Below are positions 7,983 to 16,809 of a stretch of DNA of 64,000 nt, in pieces. Origin of the DNA: Caryophanales bacterium (GTDB lineage Bacteria > Bacillota > Bacilli > Bacillales > Amphibacillaceae); the NCBI GenBank assembly GCA_026168805.1, contig JAPFDS010000036.1, forward strand, positions 61,123 through 125,122, written 5' to 3'. Both the position numbers and the translations under genes were made by a program. The notes beneath the pieces are model-generated. The model searched no databases and was not told the DNA's origin. It was given only the letters and a program-made list of their open reading frames with translations. The stretch's first letter is position 1; the number at the start of each line of letters is the position of its first letter.

Positions 7983-8987
7983 CTATAAAATAACGATGGT
8001 AAGAATCGAAATAACGACAGATGTAATAATCATGGCGATTAATGGTTTCATTGCTTTGGAACGTACCGCACTTAAGTTCACGTTCAGTCCAAGACCAACC
8101 ATTGCAGCTGTTAAGAGCCAAGTTGTTAAACTACTAACGCCATCTAGTACGCCTTGAGGAACGACAATGATATCACCGATAACGTACGTACCGATGAGAC
8201 TGAGTGCGATAAAACCAAGTAAGAAAAATGGAAAAGGCACTTTTGTTCCTGATTCATCTTTTCCTTTTCGTTTCATAATAAAGATGAATATAAAACAAAG
8301 TGGTACGAGTAAAAATACACGTCCTAATTTAGCTAACAGTGCAATGGCTAAAGCATCTTCACCAGCTGGATCTGCGGCTAACGCAACGTGTGCAAGTTCG
8401 TGTAAGCTCAGTCCAGACCATATTCCATAATCGGTTGCTGATAAAGGTAAAATTGGATATAAAATGGTATAAAGAATAGCAAATACCGTTCCCATGAGTG
8501 CGATAATACCGACACTAATCGCTGTATCTTCATCTTTTGATTTCGTGATCGGTGCAACAGCCGCAATTGCAGCAGCACCGCACACTCCGGTTCCAACTCC
8601 TAGGAGAAGAGACATGGACATATTTGCCTTCATCACTTTTGATAAGAAAAGCATTAGTAAAATGGATACCGTAATAATAATTGCACCTTTAGCGAGTAAA
8701 CCTAATCCGTCACTAAGGACGGTATCAATGTTTAATTTTAACCCGTATAAAACAATCGCAGCCCGGAGTAAATACTTTGCCGTAAATGCGATTCCAGGTC
8801 GCAATGCTTCTGGATAACCAAAAATTTGTCGGTAAATGACGGCAATGACAATTGCTGTCGCTAGTTGACCGACATACGAAAAACCTGGCAAGAATGCGAC
8901 AAAATAACCAATCGCTGCAATGACAAATGTAAAGCCAATTCCGCCAATCCACGGGACGAGTGGGTTTTTAATATCTTGTTGATTCAT
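7983..8987 (-). CDS. YeiH family membrane transporter (UPF0324)
   Basis: 334 residues with about ten membrane segments. Family signatures include LRAAIVLYGLKLN, GVCGAAAIAAVAP and SLHELAHVALA. These proteins are annotated as putative sulfate or sulfite exporters; the substrate is not firmly known. A LysR regulator is encoded divergently 125 bp away, the standard layout for yeiH and its control gene. ATG 8987 follows AGGAGTAATAACA. Confidence 0.85.
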   Translation of the reverse strand: MNQQDIKNPLVPWIGGIGFTFVIAAIGYFVAFLPGFSYVGQLATAIVIAVIYRQIFGYPEALRPGIAFTAKYLLRAAIVLYGLKLNIDTVLSDGLGLLAKGAIIITVSILLMLFLSKVMKANMSMSLLLGVGTGVCGAAAIAAVAPITKSKDEDTAISVGIIALMGTVFAILYTILYPILPLSATDYGIWSGLSLHELAHVALAADPAGEDALAIALLAKLGRVFLLVPLCFIFIFIMKRKGKDESGTKVPFPFFLLGFIALSLIGTYVIGDIIVVPQGVLDGVSSLTTWLLTAAMVGLGLNVNLSAVRSKAMKPLIAMIITSVVISILTIVIL

Positions 8988-9045
8988 TGTTATTACTCCT
9001 CACTATATTGAAGCTTCTTTAGATTATTTTAAAAGGATATGAATT

Positions 9046-9086
9046 ATAAGTAAAATAAATTATAATAATACATATGATAAGTAAAA
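9046..9086. promoter_or_regulatory. two ATAAGTAAAA repeats in the divergent promoter
   Basis: The 10-mer ATAAGTAAAA occurs at 9046-9055 and 9077-9086, 31 bp apart or about three helical turns on one DNA face. The spacing and position between a lysR-type gene and its likely target suggest a binding site of the regulator. Confidence 0.45.
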
Positions 9087-9112
9087 CATTATGATGAGTG
9101 GGGGCATGAGTT

Positions 9113-9973
9113 ATGGAGCAATCATTACGTGTATTTATGACGGTTGCACAATTAGAAAATTTTACACGGACGGCCGAAAAGTTACATATGTCGCAACCAG
9201 CGGTGAGCCAATACGTGAGGCAATTGGAACAACAATACGGTGTCCGCTTGTTTGAACGAACAAACACATATGTCCGGTTAACAAAAGCAGGAGAGATTGT
9301 GTATTATTATGCGACAAAAATATCCCATTTATACGAACGAATGGATCATTTACTGGAAGATCTGATGCACAAAGCGAAAGGGCCTTTATCCATAGGGTCC
9401 AGTTACACATATGGCGAGTATGTGTTGCCAGAGAAAATATCTGCATTCCTGCAAACATATCCAGACATTGAACCGACGATAAAAATTGGAAATACGCAAC
9501 TCATTGCTGATTTAGTCGCAAATCATCAATTAGATGTGGGCATTGTTGAAGGACATTTTAATGAACACGATTTAAACGTTCAGCCATTTGCCAAGGATAA
9601 AATGGTTTTGATTGCATCGCCTAATCATGCGTTGATTGAACAATTGGACATTAAAAAATTGGAAAATGAAATGTGGATTGTGCGTGAAGAAGGTTCAGGA
9701 ACCCGAGAAGCAGTAGAAGATGTGTGGAAAAGCCTCGGTATAAAACCGCAAAAAAAGATGATTTTCAGTAGTACGCAATCGATTAAAGGAGCCGTAGAAG
9801 CTGGGTTAGGCATTAGTTTATTATCAACAGCAGCTATTGCCAAGGAATTGGAATCAGAACATATTTCTAAGCTATCGGTAAAAAAGATGCCTTTTACCCG
9901 CACATTTTCCATTATTACAAAGCAACCATTTCAAACAAAAGCATGTAAAATGTTTATTGAAGAATTGATGTAG
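9113..9973 (+). CDS. LysR family transcriptional regulator
   Basis: 286 residues. The N-terminal winged helix (residues about 1-60) carries FTRTAEKLHMSQPAVSQYVRQLE; the rest is a periplasmic-binding-like effector domain, with EGSGTREAVEDVW in the second lobe. That Ser/Thr-rich loop is typical of regulators that sense small anions such as sulfur or acetylated serine compounds. It is divergent from the YeiH gene and probably controls it and itself. ATG 9113 follows a GGGGG-containing weak ribosome site. Confidence 0.85.
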   Translation: MEQSLRVFMTVAQLENFTRTAEKLHMSQPAVSQYVRQLEQQYGVRLFERTNTYVRLTKAGEIVYYYATKISHLYERMDHLLEDLMHKAKGPLSIGSSYTYGEYVLPEKISAFLQTYPDIEPTIKIGNTQLIADLVANHQLDVGIVEGHFNEHDLNVQPFAKDKMVLIASPNHALIEQLDIKKLENEMWIVREEGSGTREAVEDVWKSLGIKPQKKMIFSSTQSIKGAVEAGLGISLLSTAAIAKELESEHISKLSVKKMPFTRTFSIITKQPFQTKACKMFIEELM

Positions 9974-9975
9974 GG

Positions 9976-10074
9976 TTAGTGCCTGTATTAGGTGCGTCCC
10001 TTGAAATCGGGGAACTATCCATCATGATTGCGTCCCGATTCCGTGAGATATTCAAAATCGAGGCACTACTATTT
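9976..10074. repeat. 51-bp repeat family, locus 1 (two units)
   Basis: Starts just after the lysR stop. Unit 1 begins TTAGTGCCTGTATT and contains AAATCGGGGAACTATCC; unit 2, 51 bp later, contains AAAATCGAGGCACTAC. The same TAGTGCC...GGCACTA arms and the same period occur at 23045 and 34440. Confidence 0.75.
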
Positions 10075-10161
10075 CCAATAAGCAAATTCATGAAAGCGTT
10101 AAAAATAAGTTGAGAAGTACGGTTTACAATGATATGTTTTAAGAAGTTAGGAGGAATTACT

Positions 10162-11436
10162 ATGAAAGAATTAACGTTAGAAGATGTAAAACATTTAGAT
10201 GAAAAAGATGAGCTGAGACCATTTCGAGATGAGTTTTATATACAAGATAGAATGACTTATATGGACGGGAATTCATTGGGGTTATTGTCTAAACGAGCGG
10301 AACAGAGCACACTGGATATTTTAGAAAGCTGGAAGACATTTGGCATTGATGGGTGGCAGTCTGGGGAACATCCGTGGTTTTATTTGTCAGAAGAACTTGG
10401 GAAACAAATGGCACCACTCGTTGGGGCGAAAGAATCGGAAGTGATTGTAACCGGTTCAACAACGGTAAATTTGCATCAAATATTAAACACATTTTATCAA
10501 CCGACAGAGTCGCGCTATAAAATTGTTGCGGATGCACTCAATTTTCCGACGGACACATACGCAATTAAAAGCCATTTATACACACGTGGATTTTCTGAAG
10601 AAACACACTTGAAAATCATCGAATCAACAGACGGAAATTTCATCTCTGAAGAAGATATTATCGCTTCATTTTCAGAAGATGTGAGTATCGCGATATTACC
10701 GAGTGTTTGGTATCGAAGCGGGCAAATTTTAAATATGGAGCGAATTACGAAGGCAGCCCATGATAAGGGAGTTTTCGTCGCATTTGATTTATCCCATTCC
10801 ATCGGATCGATTCCGCATGAGCTTCATAATTGGCAAGCAGATGCTGCTTTTTGGTGTACGTATAAACATTTAAACGGCGGACCAGGTTCAGTCGGAGCCA
10901 TGTTTGTGCATGAAAAGCATTTTGGAAAGCGTCCTGGATTAGCAGGGTGGTTTGGTTCCAACAAAGATGCGCAATTTAATTTGGATCAAACGATGACTGT
11001 AGCGGACGGGGTTGGAGCGTATCAAATTGGTACGCCACATGTGCTGAATTTAGCACCACTTATTGGTTCGCTATCTATTTTCTCAGAAGCGGGTATCACC
11101 GACATACGGAAAAAATCCCTTCAATTAACATCATGTATGATTGAACTAGTGGAGCAAGAGTTGAAGGCATTTGATTTCACAATTGCCACGCCACTGGATG
11201 AGCATGTACGCGGGGGCCATGTATATATCGAACACAAAGAAGCAGCCCGGATTTGTAAAGCGCTCAAAGCTAAAGGAGTTATTCCTGATTTTAGAGCTCC
11301 TTCAGGCATTCGTCTTGCGCCAGTTGCCCTGTACAATTCATTTGAAGACGTGTGGAATACCATTCAAATTTTGAAAGAAATTATGGAAGAAAAAGCCTAT
11401 GAAGCATACGAAAATGAGCGGGGCGTCATTGCTTAG
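10162..11436 (+). CDS. kynU: kynureninase
   Basis: 424 residues of the fold-type I PLP family. The PLP lysine is K235 in [12 protein letters not shown], preceded by FDLSHSIGS. It cleaves kynurenine to anthranilate and alanine. ATG 10162 has AGGAGG 7 nt upstream, so a more upstream in-frame ATG at 10129 is rejected. It is first in kynU-kynA-kynB, the three genes needed to turn tryptophan into anthranilate. No trp or quinolone-type genes are nearby to use the product. Confidence 0.95.
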   Translation: MKELTLEDVKHLDEKDELRPFRDEFYIQDRMTYMDGNSLGLLSKRAEQSTLDILESWKTFGIDGWQSGEHPWFYLSEELGKQMAPLVGAKESEVIVTGSTTVNLHQILNTFYQPTESRYKIVADALNFPTDTYAIKSHLYTRGFSEETHLKIIESTDGNFISEEDIIASFSEDVSIAILPSVWYRSGQILNMERITKAAHDKGVFVAFDLSHSIGSIPHELHNWQADAAFWCTYKHLNGGPGSVGAMFVHEKHFGKRPGLAGWFGSNKDAQFNLDQTMTVADGVGAYQIGTPHVLNLAPLIGSLSIFSEAGITDIRKKSLQLTSCMIELVEQELKAFDFTIATPLDEHVRGGHVYIEHKEAARICKALKAKGVIPDFRAPSGIRLAPVALYNSFEDVWNTIQILKEIMEEKAYEAYENERGVIA

Positions 11437-11450
11437 GGGGGGGAATTTTT

Positions 11451-12302
11451 ATGGAAGAAGAGCTGACAACAAATGAACGACTCAATAAAGAAACAGACAT
11501 TTATACGGATTTTAAAAAGGATATGACTTATGGGGATTATCTGCATTTAGATACATTACTGTCGAGCCAACATCCATTATCTGATCATCACGATGAAACA
11601 TTATTTATCATTATTCACCAAGTGAGTGAGTTATGGATGAAGCTTATTTTACATGAAGTAAAGGCAGCGATTCATTCGATTCAACACCAAGATATTCCTT
11701 ATGCACTGAAGGTACTTGCTCGGGTGAATAATATTCAAAATCAAATGATTCAAGGGTGGGACGTTTTATCAACATTAACACCGAAAGAATATATTGAATT
11801 CAGGGATTTACTCGGAAAGTCATCTGGATTCCAATCCTATCAATACCGCATGTTTGAATTTGCACTCGGATATAAAACACCACATATTTTAAGTATTTAT
11901 AAAGAAGAGAAAGACGTACACGAACAACTCGAACAGGTTTTTCATGCTCCAAGTATCTATGACGTAACGATTCAAGCAATGAAAGACGCCGGTCTCGACA
12001 TCAATGAAGAATTATATACGCGCGATTTTTCCAAAACGTATGCTGGCGATGATTCGGTAAAAGCAGCGTGGAAGCATGTGTATTTAAATAGTGATACGTA
12101 CTGGGAGTTGTATGAACTGGCTGAAAAGCTTGTTGACGTGGAAGATAAATTTCAACAATGGCGTTTTAGACATATGAAAACCGTTGAACGGATCATCGGA
12201 TTTAAAAAAGGAACTGGTGGATCCAGCGGTGTGAAATATTTAAAAAATGTCCTTGAACATAGCTTTTTCCCCGAATTGTGGGAACTACGAACAGAAATGT
12301 AA
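11451..12302 (+). CDS. kynA: tryptophan 2,3-dioxygenase
   Basis: 283 residues. The N-terminal [16 protein letters not shown] and [18 protein letters not shown] motifs carry the distal-pocket His and substrate-binding residues; [14 protein letters not shown] near the C-terminus binds the substrate carboxylate. It is a cytoplasmic heme enzyme that opens the indole ring to N-formylkynurenine. It follows kynU by 14 bp behind a G-rich ribosome site (GGGGGGG) and lies 22 bp before kynB. Confidence 0.95.
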   Translation: MEEELTTNERLNKETDIYTDFKKDMTYGDYLHLDTLLSSQHPLSDHHDETLFIIIHQVSELWMKLILHEVKAAIHSIQHQDIPYALKVLARVNNIQNQMIQGWDVLSTLTPKEYIEFRDLLGKSSGFQSYQYRMFEFALGYKTPHILSIYKEEKDVHEQLEQVFHAPSIYDVTIQAMKDAGLDINEELYTRDFSKTYAGDDSVKAAWKHVYLNSDTYWELYELAEKLVDVEDKFQQWRFRHMKTVERIIGFKKGTGGSSGVKYLKNVLEHSFFPELWELRTEM

Positions 12303-12324
12303 CGCACGAAAAAGGAGGAATTTC

Positions 12325-12951
12325 ATGAGCAAGTGGATAGATATTAGCCAAACATTATCGAACACCATCGCCCATTGGCCAGGAGATGAGCCGTTTCATT
12401 TCAATATAGGGATCACGAAAGAGCAAACCGGGTCGGTTAATATCGGCAATATCTCAACAAGTTCTCACACGGGGACTCATGTGGACGCACCATTTCATTT
12501 TGATGAAAATGGAAAAACAATTGAAGAACTCGACGTGAATCTATATGTTGGCGAAGCGAAAGTGATTGATCTAACAGAGGAAGAAAAGGTCACAGTCGAA
12601 GCTCTTGAACAATTTGATCTTACAGGAGTTACACGGTTATTGATGAAAACGCGAAAAGACATCAACCAAGAACAATTTCCAGAAGAGTACATGGTTGTCG
12701 ATGAGGCAGTCGGCGCATATTTACGCACATGTGGGGTGCAACTACTTGGAACAGAATCGCCTTCTGTCGACAGTGTAAATAGTAAAGAGTTACTCGCACA
12801 TCACGCACTCCATGAAAATGGTATTTTTATTTTAGAAAATATTGTGCTTACAGATGTAGAACCAGGTATGTACGATCTCATTGCACTTCCTTTAAAGATT
12901 GAGGGGGCTGACGGTAGCCCGGTGCGAGCAGTCATCCGAAAAAGAACATAG
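12325..12951 (+). CDS. kynB: kynurenine formamidase (arylformamidase)
   Basis: 208 residues of the metal-dependent cyclase family. The metal-binding motif H48TGTHVDAPFHFD is intact. It hydrolyses N-formylkynurenine to kynurenine, the step between KynA and KynU. ATG 12325 has AAAGGAGG upstream; extending further back would overlap kynA. It is the last gene of the operon and is followed by a strong terminator. Confidence 0.93.
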   Translation: MSKWIDISQTLSNTIAHWPGDEPFHFNIGITKEQTGSVNIGNISTSSHTGTHVDAPFHFDENGKTIEELDVNLYVGEAKVIDLTEEEKVTVEALEQFDLTGVTRLLMKTRKDINQEQFPEEYMVVDEAVGAYLRTCGVQLLGTESPSVDSVNSKELLAHHALHENGIFILENIVLTDVEPGMYDLIALPLKIEGADGSPVRAVIRKRT

Positions 12952-12960
12952 AAGAACGAC

Positions 12961-12999
12961 AAAACGTTACCAGCCTATTCGAAGGTTGGTAACGTTTTT
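12961..12999 (+). terminator. intrinsic terminator, bidirectional
   Basis: AAAACGTTACCA pairs with TTGGTAACGTTTT, flanked by A and T runs, between the converging kynB and DUF3298 genes. Confidence 0.85.
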
Positions 13000-13000
13000 A

Positions 13001-13621
13001 TTATGCAGGCAGCATGCGACCGAGTACGCTATCTGGATTAATAATATTTTCAATCTCATACACAGAGATTGGAAACATAGGGATGCCAACATAATGTGGA
13101 GTGATTTCGATTGCTTGGAAGTAAAGAATAAGTGCTTTATCTGCAATATAGAAGTCTTGGTCGGGGGATATGTGAGAAAAATGGTTCAGCATGGGAATGT
13201 CACGATCCACGATTTGTTGCTGAACAATTGCTGATAAAGTCTGCACATAAGGACTTCTAGGTAAAAACAAGTCGCCTAACTGATACTGTTTTCCGGTTTG
13301 CAAGTCGAAGGTGAGTGAGCGAATAATCGTTAACCCATTGGCAGCTCCAGGAGCAATGGCGTAGTTACTTAATGTTAAACTCAGCACATTTCGTTCATTC
13401 GTTTTAATTTCATACAGTCCAATCATTTCCGCAAACTGGTGTGCACCTTGTTTGTCTTGTTGTTCAGCCATAATTGCTTGAACTAGGTTGAAAATAGCTT
13501 CATTGATTGACCGACGAACATGTGGACGTTCTACATGCCCAATTTGTGGATACTTGATATGCATTCCATCTCTCATAATTTCCATTGTTCGAATAGGAAC
13601 AGGAGTTACAGTTCGTTGCAT
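13001..13621 (-). CDS. DUF3298-type protein (RsiV-like sensor domain), no signal peptide
   Basis: 206 residues. The pattern of an N-terminal strand pair (IKYPQIGHVERPHVRRSINEAI), a middle SLTLSNYAIAPGAANG and a C-terminal FYIADKALILYFQAIEITPHYVG resembles the DUF4163/DUF3298 module of RsiV, which in B. subtilis binds lysozyme. Here there is no membrane segment or signal peptide, so an intracellular or non-classical location is implied. ATG 13621 has AGGAGG upstream. Function unknown. Confidence 0.6.
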   Translation of the reverse strand: MQRTVTPVPIRTMEIMRDGMHIKYPQIGHVERPHVRRSINEAIFNLVQAIMAEQQDKQGAHQFAEMIGLYEIKTNERNVLSLTLSNYAIAPGAANGLTIIRSLTFDLQTGKQYQLGDLFLPRSPYVQTLSAIVQQQIVDRDIPMLNHFSHISPDQDFYIADKALILYFQAIEITPHYVGIPMFPISVYEIENIINPDSVLGRMLPA

Positions 13622-13745
13622 GATTTTATTCCTCCTCAAATTACTCTAGGGTATTGTATGCAAAAGAAGAGGAAATGTACATATGTGAAGGGGAGAGGAT
13701 GAAAGGAAATGAACAAGTAAAAAAATCTCATAAAACATATGAATC

Positions 13746-13787
13746 TTGATATAGGTCAATTTTTAATTTCGTGGCTCGTCGTATACT
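13746..13787 (+). promoter_or_regulatory. FNR/FLP-like box with promoter
   Basis: TTGAT-ATAG-GTCAA (13746-13759) differs from the FNR consensus TTGAT-N4-ATCAA at one base. A TATACT -10 box lies at 13782-13787 with no good -35 box. With a start near 13794 the box is centred at about -41.5, the class II activator position. The operon downstream encodes an FNR-like protein. Confidence 0.65.
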
Positions 13788-13818
13788 TACATTAGAATAA
13801 AAGAAAAGGATGATTCAT

Positions 13819-14040
13819 ATGAAAAAATCAGTATTTACGTTAGAGCCACTTACTTGCCCATCATGTGTGAAAAGAATTGAGAAGTCAGTAAAAAGTATAC
13901 AAGGGGTGGAAGATGTTCATGTATTATTTCACTCTAGTCGCGTTCGCGTTCATTTTGACGATTCATTCACAACAAGCGATGCCATAAAAGAGACCATTGA
14001 AAAATTAGGCTTTCCAGTTGTATCTGTCCGGGTATCTTAA
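13819..14040 (+). CDS. heavy-metal-associated (HMA) domain protein
   Basis: 73 residues forming one HMA ferredoxin-like domain with the metal site C13PSC16. ATG 13819 is chosen because AAAAGGA lies 8 nt upstream; an ATG at 13810 would sit on the ribosome site. It is the first gene of a three-gene operon with a P1B ATPase and an FLP regulator, as in the orfX-orfY-flp operons of Lactococcus lactis. It probably carries or delivers a soft metal ion (Zn or Cu class) to the pump. Confidence 0.85.
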   Translation: MKKSVFTLEPLTCPSCVKRIEKSVKSIQGVEDVHVLFHSSRVRVHFDDSFTTSDAIKETIEKLGFPVVSVRVS

Positions 14041-14071
14041 GGCTAAAAATAGAAGAAGGAAGAGGGTATTT

Positions 14072-15976
14072 ATGACTGCAAAAAGAACTTCGATTGTTAC
14101 GCTTATTGCAGGTATGCTTTTAATTGTAGCGTTCATTTTTCATTTCATAGGTCTAGAAATATTAAAGCAAACGGTTCTCATTATAGGTACGTTTATTGCA
14201 GGATACCCCATTAGCAAAAAGGCATTCCAGGCAATCCGTATGAAAGCATTTAGTATAGAATTACTTGTAACAATTGCTGTCATTGGAGCTTTGCTTATTG
14301 GAGAATATGTTGAATCAGCAGCCGTTACATTTTTATTCTTATTTGGGGCTTTTTTAGAAGCACGTACACTAGAAAAAACGCGTTCATCATTAAATACATT
14401 AATTGATTTGACCCCTGATCAAGCCACCATTATCCAAGATGGAACAACTCGTACTGTGCCAATAGAAGATGTGGATTTACATGATAAAATTCTTGTTCGT
14501 TCAGGAGAAAAGATTGCTGTTGACGGGTGGATTAGCAATGGAACGGCCACATTGTATGAAGCTGCAATTACAGGTGAATCGACACCTTCTGCAAAAAAGA
14601 TTGGTGACTATGTCTACAGTGGGACAATTGTTGATCATGGATCGATTGAAGTGATTGCAGAAAAAGTTGGAGAAGATACAACATTTTCACAAATTATTGA
14701 ACTTGTAGAAGAAGCTCAAGAAACGAAATCAAAAACAGAGAAATTTTTGGATCGCTTTGCGGCTATCTATACACCCGCTATTTTAATTTTATCTATACTC
14801 GTGTATATATTTACGCAAAATATTCATATGGCACTTACATTTCTTGTAGTTGCTTGTCCAGGAGCACTTGTTTTATCAGCCCCCGTTTCTCTTGTGGCAG
14901 GAATAGGGAATGGGGCTCGTCACGGTGTACTAATTAAAGGTGGAGAAACAATGGAACGTCTAGCAAAAGTAGACACGGTTGTTTTTGATAAAACTGGGAC
15001 ACTCACACAAGGTCATCCAACAGTAACAAATATATATACAAGAACAATGAAAGCGTCAGAGTTGTTAAGAGTTGTTGCAGAAGTAGAAATGCATTCAGAA
15101 CATCACCTTGGACAAACCATTGTGAAAGAAGCGAAGAAAGAAAACCTTTCGTTGGTGCATGACGCAAGTGATGTAAATATCATTAAAGGAAGAGGAATGA
15201 CGGGATACATTGATGAAAAGTTTGTAGTTATTGGTAATCGAACATTGATGCAAGAGTATACCGTTACTGTACCATTTACAGATGAATCATATGCTGTCAC
15301 ACAAGAAAAAGATGGAAATACAGCTGTCTTTGTTGGGATGAACGGGGAACTTGCAGGTATTATCTCCATCGCAGATGAAGTTCGCTTAGAAGCGAAGCAA
15401 GCAATTGCAGACTTAAAAGCAAATGGAGTAAAAAATATCGTTATGCTTACTGGGGATAACGCACATACAGCCGCGCTTGTAGGTAAACAATTAGAAATAG
15501 ATGAAGTACATGCAGAATTATTACCTGTTGACAAAGTGAAACATATAAATCGACTAAAAGAATCAGGTGGAACAGTTGCGATGATTGGTGACGGCATTAA
15601 TGACGCACCAGCTATTGCAAATGCAGATATAGGTCTTGCCATGGGGATTGGTGGAACGGATATTTCGATGGAAACAGCAGATGTTGTTTTAATGAATGAT
15701 CGACTAGATTACTTCTCCCATGCATTTACTCTTGCTAAAGCAACGTTTCTAAATATGAAGCAAAACACTATTTTTGCCGTAAGTACTGTCTTGCTTTTAT
15801 TAATTGGTGTTTTATTTGGCAAGATTTTTCTTACGTCAGGTATGCTCATTCATGAATTAAGTATTCTCATCGTTGTACTAAACGCCCTTCGTTTAGTAAC
15901 ATTTAAGTCCACGAGTAGTAAAAAGAGCGTGGAACAGGAGGAGATCGTGGATGAGTCAGTACCAACAAACACATAA
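14072..15976 (+). CDS. P1B-type metal ATPase with CPG motif
   Basis: 634 residues from ATG 14072. It has the P-type landmarks TGES, DKTGT, MLTGDN and GDGINDAPA, and about eight membrane segments, but no N-terminal HMA domain; that is encoded by the preceding gene. The transmembrane metal motif is C262-P-G264 in place of CPC, so the second Cys ligand is missing. Close relatives occur in lactic acid bacteria. The HP pair of metal pumps is visible as MHSEHHLG. Metal and direction are unknown. It overlaps the regulator gene by 26 bp. Confidence 0.85.
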   Translation: MTAKRTSIVTLIAGMLLIVAFIFHFIGLEILKQTVLIIGTFIAGYPISKKAFQAIRMKAFSIELLVTIAVIGALLIGEYVESAAVTFLFLFGAFLEARTLEKTRSSLNTLIDLTPDQATIIQDGTTRTVPIEDVDLHDKILVRSGEKIAVDGWISNGTATLYEAAITGESTPSAKKIGDYVYSGTIVDHGSIEVIAEKVGEDTTFSQIIELVEEAQETKSKTEKFLDRFAAIYTPAILILSILVYIFTQNIHMALTFLVVACPGALVLSAPVSLVAGIGNGARHGVLIKGGETMERLAKVDTVVFDKTGTLTQGHPTVTNIYTRTMKASELLRVVAEVEMHSEHHLGQTIVKEAKKENLSLVHDASDVNIIKGRGMTGYIDEKFVVIGNRTLMQEYTVTVPFTDESYAVTQEKDGNTAVFVGMNGELAGIISIADEVRLEAKQAIADLKANGVKNIVMLTGDNAHTAALVGKQLEIDEVHAELLPVDKVKHINRLKESGGTVAMIGDGINDAPAIANADIGLAMGIGGTDISMETADVVLMNDRLDYFSHAFTLAKATFLNMKQNTIFAVSTVLLLLIGVLFGKIFLTSGMLIHELSILIVVLNALRLVTFKSTSSKKSVEQEEIVDESVPTNT

Positions 15977-16625
15977 ACGTTGTATATCGATTGTTCCTAT
16001 TTTTAACCATTTAACCGAGCATGAAATGGATGAAATTGTTAAAGAAACAACATCACAATCTTATGAGCGAGGTGAAATGCTCTACCAGCCAGGAGATAAA
16101 TCAAGTCGTCTATATATTGTTCATAAAGGACGTGTGAAAATTTATCGGTTATCTGAGAATGGAAAAGAGCAACTTATTCGCATACTCAATCCTGGAGATT
16201 TCACAGGAGAACTTACGTTATTCAATGAAACGACAATCGATACGTATGCTGAAGCGTTGGAAAAAACCCAGTTGTGTGTGATGGAAAAAGAAGATTTTCA
16301 GCAGTTTCTTATGAAGTATCCTGCTATTTCACTGAAAGTACTAAATGAATTTTCTAAACGTCTACAACAAACAGAAGAAACATCAGCCCATATTGCTTTA
16401 GAAAAGGTAGAAACCCGACTGGCGCATTTTCTTGTACGCTTATCAGAAGAGCAACAAAGTCTTTCGATTACATTACCTATGAGTCAAAGAGATGTAGCGT
16501 CACACTTGGGTACAACACCAGAGACGATTAATCGAAAATTTAATGAACTGATCGATCAAAATATGATTGTATTTCAAACAACAAGAAAATTAATGATTAA
16601 AGACATAGATGGGCTGTTGCTTTAA
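15951..16625 (+). CDS. Crp/Fnr family regulator, FLP type
   Basis: 224 residues: a cyclic-nucleotide-binding beta barrel (about 15-120), a dimer helix, and a winged helix with SQRDVASHLGTTPETINRKF. It lacks the N-terminal Fe-S cysteine cluster of FNR but has two cysteines, C11 and C109, placed like the pair that forms a redox disulfide in Lactobacillus casei FLP. The recognition helix E-x2-NR-x-F fits binding to TTGAT half sites. It starts inside the ATPase gene behind GGAGGAG. It probably links metal transport to redox state and controls its own operon. Confidence 0.85.
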   Translation: MSQYQQTHKRCISIVPIFNHLTEHEMDEIVKETTSQSYERGEMLYQPGDKSSRLYIVHKGRVKIYRLSENGKEQLIRILNPGDFTGELTLFNETTIDTYAEALEKTQLCVMEKEDFQQFLMKYPAISLKVLNEFSKRLQQTEETSAHIALEKVETRLAHFLVRLSEEQQSLSITLPMSQRDVASHLGTTPETINRKFNELIDQNMIVFQTTRKLMIKDIDGLLL

Positions 16626-16738
16626 TGAATTTCATAATACGGATTTAATGCTATTTCACTTCAATATGTAGTTTCGCTCGACCTTTCTTAACTACATATT
16701 GATTGAAAAAGCTGTTTTGGGGAATTATGAAATTCATT
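16624..16738 (+). repeat. palindromic repeat, copy B
   Basis: Starts inside the stop codon of the FLP gene with AATGAATTTCATAATACG and ends GGAATTATGAAATTCATT. The inner stem TCAATATGTAGTT pairs with AACTACATATTGA. It is about 115 bp and in the same orientation as the copy at 51863. Confidence 0.8.
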
Positions 16739-16751
16739 CGCTTGTCTAAAT

Positions 16752-16803
16752 ATAAAGTTCACCTATCATCCGCTTGATTAGAAGTTGAAGATAGGTGAAC
16801 TTT
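16752..16803. terminator. bidirectional intrinsic terminator
   Basis: AAAGTTCACCTATC pairs with GATAGGTGAACTTT, followed by T residues, between the FLP operon and the converging lipoprotein gene. Confidence 0.8.
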
Positions 16804-16809
16804 TTTCAA

